A stretch of DNA of 64,000 nt. Source: Calamus simplicifolius. Its lineage: Eukaryota; Streptophyta; Magnoliopsida; Arecales; Arecaceae. The stretch is from assembly GCA_900491605.1 (NCBI GenBank), contig UESW01005035.1, forward strand, positions 97,074-161,073. The letters run 5' to 3'. The position numbers were made by a program, and so were the translations under genes. Positions 55,740 through 64,000 of this stretch are shown piece by piece; the stretch's first letter is position 1, and each line of letters starts with the position of its first letter. The notes under the pieces are model-generated. The model searched no databases. It saw only the letters and a program-made list of their open reading frames with translations, and was not told the origin of the DNA.

Positions 55740-55900
55740 ATGGTGATAGGCCGAAGGAGCTAGGGGATAGGTTCATGCGAACAAAGGCATCGTATTCAAA
55801 ACATCTATTGAGCTTCCACTATCAACTGATATTCTTTTTACAGGGTATTTTGCGATTGTCATGGATACGACGATGCTATCATCATTTTTGTTAACCACCC
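55740..55900 (-). pseudogene. pol: Protease of the Tat-like element
   Basis: The minus strand near 55890-55780 reads VSMTIAKYPVKRISVDSGSS followed by IDVL, the aspartic protease active site (DSGSS) of Ty3/gypsy elements. Sequence toward 55240 continues the protease-RT link (open stretch 55741-55352) with frameshifts. Confidence 0.72.
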
Positions 55901-57200
55901 CCTCTAGGTCCCTTTTAGAAAAGGGAATTATAATCTAGCTCCCTCTCCCTCCATGGTCTCTTGGAGGGCAGCCTATCCCCAGAAAATCATCGCCACGTCT
56001 TCTCGTCGGGGCGTTATCGATCACCTTAGGCGGTGGAGGCGCTGATGGGCCAGGTGCCTGGGTTTTTCCTCTGGACGAACTTTCCCAGGTGGCCCTAGAT
56101 GAGGTCCTCAATTGCCTTCTTCAGTTGGCGCAGTCGTCGGTATCGTGGCCATGGTCCCGGTGGTAGCGCAGTAGAGGTTTTTGTTCCGGGGGATCTTGGC
56201 ATGATGGGGGAGGGCGCTGCAGGTAGGCTCCCCTTCGATCTCGAGCAGGATATGGGATATGGGGCAAGAAGAGGAGTGAAGGGCCCGTCTCTGGTGCAGG
56301 AGCACTCGCGGCGGTTGTCTGGTCGGCGAGGAGGCTCGGGCCTCCTAGGGCGGCCTCGCAGGTTCTGGCTGGGCTGGCTTCCTGGAACTCCCATCCGTCT
56401 CGCCGAGAAAAGTCGGCTTCTCGGCCCGGATGTACTTTCTGGGCCCGGATCAGAGTTCGGAGTAGGAAGCCGGCGCTTCTTGTCAAGAGAGTACGCGAAG
56501 CGGGAAGGGCGGAGCCCTCGCTTCAAGGCCAGAGTAGCCACTGAGTCCTCCGAGGTTGTAGACCTCCGAGGGCAGTTTCCTTGAACCGGGCGACGAAGTC
56601 CTTCAGGACTCACTGCTCTTCTGCTGGACAGCAAACAACTGTCCGCCACTCTCGGGATCTTTCCGGCAGGCGTCAAAGTGGGCCAGAAAGGCCCTCTCCA
56701 ACTGGCTAAAAAGAGTCGATGCTGTGGCGGCAAGCAGAGTACCAAGCCGGGCCGCCTTTTCAGAGTGGCGGGAAAGGCACAAATAAGGGAGTCGTTGCCC
56801 CCTGAACCTGCATGAGGACCTTGTAGCTCTCCAAATGGTCCAGGGGGTCCGTGGTCCCGTCGTAGGGTCCAGTTGAGAGAGGCGGAACCGGGCAAGATCG
56901 GCTCCTCCATGATACGGCGGGACAGGGAGGCCGACTGTCGTAATCCGTCTCTGGCAGGTGGGTGATCCGACGGCTAAGTTCCTCCAACTTCTGATTACAC
57001 TCCTAGGCCGCTCAGCTCGACGAGGCATCCGGCCATCAAAGGACCCTCCCTCGAAGATTCCGAGACGGAGAGGGGAGGCGAAATGCGGCGCGCGCGCTCC
57101 GCCTCCTTTCCATGCCGCCGCTTAGGGGAAGCAATGGCGTGGCGAGAAGGAGACCGGGGCCTCTTGGAGGCTTCCCGGCAATGATGCTTGGGCAAAGCAC
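55900..57200 (-). pseudogene. gag: Gag of the Tat-like element
   Basis: Gag words on the minus strand are YDGTTDPLDHLESYKVLMQV near 56870-56810, LFSQLERAFLAHFDACRKDP near 56715-56660 and SGGQLFAVQQKSSES near 56650-56605, all of the retrotransposon Gag domain. A basic N-terminal region (SPSRHAIASPKRRHGKEAER) lies near 57150-57090. The C-terminal part (56580-55950) is Arg/Pro-rich. Several frame changes break it. Confidence 0.8.
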
Positions 57201-57606
57201 GGTGGTGGCGGACCTTCCGAAGGGGAGACCTCCCTCGGAAAGAATGCTGGCTAGGCTAGACCACCTCTGGGACCGATGAGGGTGGCTCCAGCTGTCACTA
57301 TGCGACTGCCGGCTACTTCTACAGAACCTGGACCACTGCCACCAGCAACTGGACTTGCATGGTGAGAGCAGCGATCCTATCATCTTGCTGTGGCGGTGGT
57401 GGCTATGGCGATGCGGAGACGCCATCCTAGGGAGTGAGAGGACCGGCCTCCGGTGGATCAACTCCCTAGTGATGCCCCCCAACGTGGCTGGTGGAAACCT
57501 CCTATTTACGTGTCACCACCATCTTCTCGACTGCTCGGGAAAGAAGGATTTATAGCTGACTGGTTTAAAGCTTTCTTCTCTCTCCTCCCTTCCTAGTACG
57601 CCAATC

Positions 57607-58403
57607 TGTTGCTGCCAAGTCACGTTCCTCTAACACCGGGAGATGAAGATCCTCCTCCTTGAAGAAGTCCCTGCAAGAAAGTCCCTGGAGACCGGTTGCA
57701 CCAATGGGGATCCTTCGATGCACAAGTAAGCGACTTGGGAACAGTGAAGAAAAGAACTACCATAGAAATAACTAGAGAGTTTGAGTTCAGATCCCTTTTC
57801 TCATTGTGAGTGTGGGTTCTTATACCTGTTCGAGGATCCCCTTTCTCACTTTTAGAAGGTGGCTAATTTCGAGGTGTCATTGTCCAGTAGCGAACATGTG
57901 GCCAGGCTGACAAAGATAGGTCGCAATCGGCACTGGGCATGTCAAAGGTGTCTTGCCCTGCCAGCCACCTGCTAGGCGCAGCACCATAGGTGGCAGGTGA
58001 GCTTAATTGTGTCAGGTGTGCGCCATTACGGGTAGTGACCATGCGCAGTTGCAGAGGGTTAGTGGGCTACGTGGCAGCTGCGGACGGTTGGTGGGCCACG
58101 TGGTAGTGTAAGGTGGCTCAAGATAGAGGGGTCCTAAGGTCGAGGCCAAAAGGACTTGAGGTCCGAGGCCGAGGGAACCCGCAGCTGGAGGCCGAAGGGA
58201 CTCAAGGTCCGAAGCCGAGGAAACCCGTAGCGGGAGGTCGAGAGGACTTGAAATCCAAGGCCGAAGGGGCAAGGGGGCCCGCAACTGAAGGCCGAGGGGA
58301 CTCGAGGTCCAAGGCCGAGGCCGAGGGGGCCTCGGAGGCCGAGGCAGAGGTTCCGTCAGTTACTTCCTTCATCAACTATAACGCGGCTTGATCAGCCACA
58401 TCA
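57607..58403 (-). repeat. 5' LTR of the Tat-like element
   Basis: 797 bases, aligned with the left LTR from TGTTGCTGCC to CCACATCA. The GAGG-rich tandem section (about 58130-58350) is shorter than in the other LTR. The primer-site region is at 57590-57606. Confidence 0.87.
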
Positions 58404-58408
58404 ATTAC

Positions 58409-59464
58409 TTAATATGTTTTACCAATTTTTTTGGTAAAAAGAAAGAACTGAGTTTGAGTCTTAAGAAATTTTCAAGGGGCAATATTTGGATTGGCAATAC
58501 TTGGTTCCACTCAACATCTTGTTTTTCATTTTTACCCTGTAGTCTAACCTATACCCATTCCTATTTACATGAAATTGTATACCAAATATGGGAACCCTTT
58601 AATTAATGCTTTTTATACTTTTAGATTTAAGAAAATCCCCATCCAAAATGTGGCCTTAAGTACTATTTATTGTGATAACCATAGAGATTGAAGATGAACA
58701 AAAAGACGGAACTTAGATGCAGTGCATTTGATGTGTTTCATCCCAATGGATGTAACTTTTTTCGGTAACTATAACATAGGGGTTCGCTTGATGCTGACAT
58801 CCCAGAGAAAAGCAGAAGAAAAACATGCACCCAAGATTCATCCTATTTGAAGACTGTGACGTGCTTTGAATTTTCTTTAATACTTTTCTTTCATATTAAA
58901 TGATCAAATGAAAAATTGGGTGCCGACTGGCTCACTAACTTGTTGGGTATTCCGTATTAGTCATCTGGATTTAAATTTTGTCCCCACCACAATTTCAATA
59001 ACTCATCTGATTTTTTTTTTTTTATTATTTTTGGCTCTTTTGAATCAATCAATGGTGATGTTGGGAGGTTAATGATATGATTTGTAAAAGTCGCATGGTG
59101 GACAAATACGATTAGTCGTTGATTTGCTAAGCTAGTTTTGTATTGCTCTGACAAATTATTGACTCTGAAAACACATAAGTAGGAAGATGTTCCAAGCAAT
59201 TAAAGAAGGTAGATGGAAATTATTTATTATTTTTAGAAATAAATTAAAAAATTTTGTGCTTATCCTTGAAAAATATGAATCAATTGTTTCACCTGTTATA
59301 TATTTTAGAAAGAAAAATTGGAGGGCTTCAATTGATTTACATTTTTGATGCAATACATTGAGGTTGCTGAATGTTTAAGTTACATAAATTGATTTACATT
59401 TTGGGCTTCAATTGATTTACATTTTTTTTGGCTTCAATTGATTTACATTTTCAATTGATTTACA
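58409..59464. other. Intergenic DNA between the Tat-like element and the LINE
   Basis: AT-rich without coding content. The last 140 bases (59325-59464) hold about four copies of GCTTCAATTGATTTACATTTT or parts of it, directly at the LINE poly-A end. Confidence 0.6.
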
Positions 59465-59498
59465 TTTTTTTTATTTTTTTTTTGTTACAAGCGGGCGA

Positions 59499-60217
59499 TC
59501 ACACCATTCTGGGGTGAGTCAACTCCGAAATATCGGAATACAAAATTTGCTCCAAAATAACCGGATAAGGGTCACCAGGGTGCCACTCCCACTGACCAGA
59601 ATGGCGAGCTGCAGCCGAGGCAACCCAATCAGCTGCAGCGTTAGCTTCCTTGTAGACATGTCGAATCAAAGGATCATAGCTGGACTGGAGCATATCCCAT
59701 AATCACTAATCAAAGGGTTGTAGGAGGGACAAAGATCAGGAGCCCGTCAAATCCACCGGATGACCGTAATAGAATCTCCCTCAATAACCACCCGGCGCGA
59801 ACACAAGATGCGAACAGCATAGATTATGCCAGCCCACGCAGCCTGCAATTCTGTCATGGGAATCGAAATGTCAAGAGAACCATGCCTGCCAGCCGCTAGC
59901 AGCTCACCCTCAGGCCCCCTGATAATAAATATAGATCCAGCAATGCGACCCGTTACAGAACCATCAAAATTCACTTTGACATAACCAGGTGGTGGGGGCA
60001 CCCAGGCAATAAAGACCGTAGTACGATGCGCTGCTGAAGCAGCAGGGGAGTCCCAGATGCCTAGTATGTCAGAGTGACTATCCAAATCAGAGCGGAGATA
60101 TTTCGTAGCAAGGAAGCTGGCAGTGCGGATAATAGTCTGTGTCGAGGCCGTACCCTCAGCGAAGACGATCTGATTATGGGTCAGCCATATCTGATAAGCC
60201 AAATAAGCTAGATACAC
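59499..60217 (-). pseudogene. LINE RNase H domain
   Basis: The motif series is VNFDGSV near 59980 (first Asp), PMTELQAAWAGI near 59860 (Glu), VIEGDSITVIRW near 59780 (second Asp), then after a stop at 59747 and a one-base shift near 59702, YKEANAAADWVASAAA near 59650 (last Asp). All four metal-binding acids are present. The ORF ends with a stop at 59499-59501, about 15 bases before the poly-A tail. Confidence 0.85.
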
Positions 60218-60229
60218 ACCCTGGAAGCA

Positions 60230-61045
60230 TCAGCCGCTCTGGACAGCTGTGTGAACATCATGCAATAGAACCCGTCGGCCGGGTCCCTCCTCCGTCGTCC
60301 AAGGACTGTATCGAAGATGCAACCAAATCTGGGAGGCATAGGAACAGGTAAATAGGGCATGCTCAACTGTCTCATCCTGGAGCCCACATATCGGACAGAG
60401 CGGGCTAATGTTGAGGCCGCGCCCAGCTAGAAGGGAACAGGTAGGAAGGCGATCCCACCTTAGTTTCCATAAAAAAAGCTGGATCCTAGGGTGACAGGGC
60501 AAGCGCCAGATCCAAGCCACATCATCGAGACCCGCAGACCGAGGGCAGATGCAATCAATCAGATCTCTAGTGGAAGCACGAGGAAGGCAGGAGCCACGCC
60601 AGAGTCTGGTATCAGAAGCTGTAGAGGAGACAAGCGGGGTAGCAAGGATCCTTTGCACTAGCTCGCCTCCAAAAAACCGTGACACCGTGGGAACATGCCA
60701 AGCATTAGAGTGCTGGCTAATCAGAGCAGAAACAGACATCAAAGGTCCAACCTCAGAGCTTAGGAATGTCGGCCACCGCGCAAATGGAAGGTCCGCTATC
60801 CAGGTGTCATGAGTAACATTTATAGATCTCCCATCCCCAACCATACAATGAATGTCAGACATAATAGTGGGGGCAACCTGGCAAATAGCTCTCCACATGA
60901 AGGAACAACCACGTGGGATATGGGAGACCGTCTCAGAAGTCCAACCTCCATATCTGCCACGCATAACAGAGCTCCAAAAGCAATGAGGTTCCAGGAGGAA
61001 TCTGGTGGCATGCCGAGCAATAAGGACCTGTCTGCGGACCACCAA
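60230..61045 (-). pseudogene. LINE zinc-binding (zf-RVT) region
   Basis: An open stretch of 271 codons ends with WIWRLPCHPRIQLFLWKLRW, LLAGRGLNISPLCPICGLQD and EHALFTCSYASQIW, the zf-RVT motif (C..C, H and C residues) that follows RT in plant LINEs. The part before it (60990-60600) is the usual linker. It joins RNase H with a stop or shift near 60225. Confidence 0.85.
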
Positions 61046-61048
61046 AGA

Positions 61049-62225
61049 CTAAATCTTCAAGCCGCCCTCACGAATAGGCAAACAAACCATCTCCCAAGAC
61101 AGAAGATGAAGGCCATGACCTCCCTGCGTCGATCCCCATAAGAATGCACGAAACCGACGCTCTATCCATCGAAGGCAAGAGATGGGGATCAGAGCATTGG
61201 ACAAAGTGTACAGAGGGAGTGAAGTAAGGATAGATCGGAGCAGAGTAACACGCCCCATCATGGAAAGGCCAGAAACCTACCATCTGTCCAATCTATCAGT
61301 AATCCGTCGCTCGAGGGTCCGAAAGTCGTGCTGACGAGGACTCCGCCTGGTAATAGGGATCCCAAGATAAGACATATGGTCAGATGTCGTCGAAATCCCA
61401 AATAACTGGGAGATGGCAGCACGATGACGCTATGGCATAGACGGGCTAAAACATAGGATAGATTTCTGCACATTAATAAGCTGGCCAGAAGCCTAATAAT
61501 AAGACTGCAGAATAGCTGAGCAGGCCGTTACATTTTGAATAGTAGCAGGGCTAAGCAGGATACAATCATCCGCAAAGAGCAGGTGTGAGAGAGGGGGACC
61601 ATCGGGCCCTAGCATGTATGGCTGTAACTGACGCACACCAACAGCTTGAGCAAAATTGCAGGAGAGATCATCAGCACATAGGATAAACAAAAAGGGCGAG
61701 AGGGGGCATCCATGGCGAAGACCCATAGCTGAGGGAAAGAAGCCAGTTGGGCTACCATTGATCAGGATAGAGAAGGTAGGCCACTGAACACAAGCCATAA
61801 TCCACTCAATGAAGAGATCAGCAAAGCCAAAATCCCGAAGCGTCTGTCTAAGAAATGTCCAGCTGATCCGATCATAAGCTCTCTCTATATCCAACTTCAC
61901 AGCCATTAATCTGTGTCTGCCCGCCGCCCGCTGAAGATCAAACATGAACTCCTGGGCAATAAGGGCATTATCGGTAATACTGCGGCCCCGGATGAAAGCC
62001 CCTTGCTCAGGTGAGATCAGTCGTGGTATGATACCCTGCATCCGAGTGACCAAAAGACGGGCACAAACTTTGTATAAGGTCATGCACAGGCTAATGGGTC
62101 AATAGTGCTGGGGGAGCAAAGCATCCAAACGCTTAGGGATAAGGGCAATGTATGTTCGTTGCCAGTCCCGAGGAATGGATCTCGAAGAGAACACAGACTG
62201 GATAGCTGAGACAACATCCTGCCCT
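61049..62225 (-). pseudogene. LINE reverse transcriptase
   Basis: Open stretch 62083-61493: LVTRMQGIIPRLISPEQGAF, AVKLDIERAYDRISW (catalytic Asp), GLRHGCPLSPFLFILCADDL and LLFADDCILLSP (catalytic FADD). A stop lies just upstream (TGA, near 62099) where a coding triplet is expected. After 61493 (TAG) the thumb continues in pieces to 61049, with further stops near 61437 and 61280. Confidence 0.9.
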
Positions 62226-63645
62226 ACAATATCCCAGTAGTGTTGAAAGAAAAAAGGCGGAAAGCCATCTGATCTGGAGCCTTATCAGGCCCCAAAGCCC
62301 AAACCGCCGATCGAATATCCTCCACAGACACATCCGTCGTAAGATTACCGTTATCAGCATCAGTAACCTTAGCAGACTGTGAGACAGGAGAACAAGGAGA
62401 TCCTCCACTGACCTGCTCCGACCAACGGGTCTGAAAAAATCGAGATATATGCTCCCGAACAGCGTCATCGTCCTCAAAGATATGTCCGTCCTCGTCGCTA
62501 ATACAGCGAATCCGGTTGGCTGCATGACGAGCCAAAGTAGCCAAGTGAAAGAATCTAGTATTTCGGTCACCCTCCTGAAGCCACTGGATCCGAGATCGCT
62601 GGCGCCAAAAAATCTCCTGCTGGCTGAGTAACCTGTGGTGCAAGGTCAAGCTCTGCCTGAGAGACTGAAGATCAATCAAAGAGAGACCACCATCCCGATC
62701 CTCCTTAGACTGAAGATAAGTAATATCAGCTTCAACAGACTGCACCCGCTGCTGCAGGTCCCCCACCTCCCTACCATGCCATCTCCGGAGTCGTCGCTTC
62801 ACTAGATCCAGACGTCGTGATAACCGATAGGTAGAGCTCCCTCTTACTGCTATACGCCAGACCTGGTGAATCAGAGTTCGAGCAGAAGGATAGCAAGTCC
62901 AAAGCTGCTCAAACTGAAACGGTCCCCGACAGATAAAGGACGGATCGGTAGATATAAGTAAAGGGCAATGGTCTGAAGCAATCCGCGGAAGATGAGTGGT
63001 GGTAGCACGAGGAAAATGTTGAAGCCATCCTGAGGAGGCCATAGCCCTATCCAGATGCTCCCACACACGGGCAGAGCCTTGACGGTTGTTGCACCAAGTA
63101 AACTGCGGCCCCGAGAATCCCAGATCCAAAAGACCCGTAGAGGAGATGAAAGAGCGAAACTCACTAGAGTTCGGAGTATCAACAAATCGGCGACTGCCAC
63201 GCTTTTCCGAAGCATTCACGATACAATTAAAATCACTAGCAACAAGAGTAGGAAAGCCCTGATTGAGGAGTGTGATAATCTCAGCCCACAGGCAGCGTCG
63301 CTCCCCATAGTCCGTGCTGGCGTAAGCACCCAGAAGCAGCCAAGGAGAAGCAGTCCCTTTGGAAACAACCAAGGCGACCTACTGACGACAATAGTGGAAA
63401 GCATCAACACGAATGGATGGGGTCCGCCATAGTGCCAGAATACCCCCAGAAAGACCATTGGAGTTCACAGCATAGGAACCCCAAGACCGAGAAACCTGGC
63501 GCCGGAATCGAAGAAGACTAGGTCCCGACAGGCGAGTTTCCAGAAGAATACAAATATCAAAATGATGTAGCTGCAGAAGCCGACTAAACGAGGAGTGAAA
63601 TGAGGGTTTCGAGGCTCCTCGGACATTCCATATAAGAATCTTCAT
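62226..63645 (-). pseudogene. LINE endonuclease and start of ORF2
   Basis: ORF2 starts at 63645 with MKILIWNVRGASKP (Asn of the APE-type endonuclease), followed by DICILLETRLSG (Glu), VASDFNCIVNASEKRGS (Asp and Asn) and RIASDHCPLL (SDH motif). One in-frame TAG at 63379-63381 splits an otherwise continuous frame from 63645 to near 62270. There a duplicated pentamer (62267-62276) shifts the frame before the RT domain. Confidence 0.9.
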
Positions 63646-64000
63646 TGGTCAGATTGGGGTTTGTCTTGTCCCACTACTTGGGACCCCATCATGTCCATAT
63701 CAGTATGGCCTCCTTCAGAGGACATCACTGCCACAACTCCCTGAACAGAGCCTGATGGCAATGACAATATGCCCGGATTAGATGAAGCTGGCTGCTGGGA
63801 CAGCTCCATATCCCCTGACCCATGAGAAGAAGGCTGAATTGCCTGTTTCAAAATAGAGACAGCAGCATCATGATCACCGCTATCCCGGGGTGGCAGATTA
63901 GAGCCACAGATCACCTTCTAGGAAGGACCCGCACGGCCTTTGCCCTTAGCTTTGACTGCTTTGGGAGTTGCCTTCTGTGGTATAAAATCTGCTGGCCGGG
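63642..64000 (-). pseudogene. LINE ORF1, C-terminal end
   Basis: The frame ending at 63642-63644 reads back through a Ser/Gly/Asp-rich tail and, above a TAG near 63920, a basic stretch (KAVKAKGKGRAGPS) to the window edge. ORF1 of plant L1 elements encodes an RNA-binding protein. Its stop overlaps the ORF2 start as ATGA. The zinc knuckle would lie outside the window. Confidence 0.65.

Larger units (their letters stand above)
45289..58403 (-). mobile_element. Tat/RIRE2-like Ty3/gypsy retrotransposon with antisense gene
   Basis: LTRs at 45289-46159 (871 bases) and 57607-58403 (797 bases), with plus-strand ends TGTTGC...CACATCA (CATATTA in the left copy) and a perfect 5-bp target duplication ATTAC (45284-45288 and 58404-58408). 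On the minus strand the 5' LTR (right) is followed by the primer-site region ATTGGCGTACTAGGAAGG, typical of the Tat group. Gag, protease, RT and RNase H are visible on the minus strand, and integrase is truncated. On the plus strand, between integrase and the 3' LTR, lies a spliced antisense ORF with a Transposase_28-type domain, a known trait of Tat-group elements. Confidence 0.9.
59465..64000 (-). mobile_element. L1-type LINE with RNase H, 5' part beyond window
   Basis: On the minus strand the order is ORF1 end, endonuclease, RT, zinc-binding (zf-RVT) domain, RNase H, a short 3' UTR and a poly-A tail (poly-T at 59465-59483 on the plus strand). This is the layout of plant L1-clade LINEs that carry an RNase H after RT. 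ORF1 and ORF2 overlap by ATGA at 63642-63645. Stops and shifts in ORF2 show it is inactive. The 5' end lies right of the window. Confidence 0.92.

Noticed and set aside
55994..57195. Long plus-strand frames opposite the Tat-like gag
   Set aside because: The minus strand carries recognisable Gag motifs, so the plus-strand frames are GC-driven shadows.
1..64000. tRNA, rRNA or snRNA genes
   Set aside because: I looked for cloverleaf-type ends and conserved rRNA words and found none. Only tRNA-primer sites of retrotransposons are present. A tRNAscan run would settle it.

Overview
This is a 64 kb stretch of plant nuclear DNA, dominated by nested retrotransposons around one intact, multi-exon receptor-kinase gene. 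Spliced introns, Ty1/copia, Ty3/gypsy and plant-type L1 LINE sequences, a G-type lectin receptor kinase and long AT microsatellites all point to a flowering plant. The LECRK/RLK1-type ectodomain and the mix of elements suggest a monocot, possibly a palm, but that is an inference and I cannot name the species. I see no rRNA, tRNA, organellar or bacterial genes and no CRISPR array.

Layout. 1-8491: the 3' two thirds of a decayed Sirevirus-type Ty1/copia element on the + strand (gag, protease, integrase, RT, RNase H, a broken third ORF, a series of polypurine tracts and a 1.7 kb 3' LTR). 8492-9900: a GC-rich tandem-repeat field. 9900-12945: AT-rich intergenic DNA. 12946-17368 (-): a complete seven-exon receptor kinase of 856 codons with a LECRK/RLK1-like ectodomain and an SD1/SRK-like kinase. 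17369-21354: intergenic DNA with microsatellites and a degenerate direct repeat. 21360-23658: a 2.3 kb solo LTR with a perfect 5-bp target duplication. 23664-26759: intergenic DNA with repeated blocks. 26760-27860 (-): a broken paralogue of the receptor ectodomain. 28205-28399: a hairpin-forming inverted repeat.

28799-44636 is a three-level nest, all on the - strand: a Sirevirus-type solo LTR was hit by a Ty1/copia element that has lost its RT core and most of its RNase H, and the upstream LTR of that element was hit by an Athila-like Ty3/gypsy element. 45289-58403 is a 13 kb Tat/RIRE2-like Ty3/gypsy element with target duplication ATTAC. Its gag-pol runs on the - strand and lacks the integrase core. 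On the + strand it carries a spliced antisense gene that is itself interrupted by a 3.2 kb LTR-like insertion. 59465-64000 (-) is a plant L1-type LINE with endonuclease, RT, zinc-binding and RNase H domains, running off the right edge.

The only gene likely to work is the receptor kinase. Its splice junctions all keep frame and its catalytic residues are present. The pseudogene about 9.4 kb away on the same strand suggests a local lectin-receptor family that transposons have broken up. All element coding regions carry stops or frameshifts, so none looks autonomous. All coordinates were read by eye. Percent identities and insertion ages were not computed.
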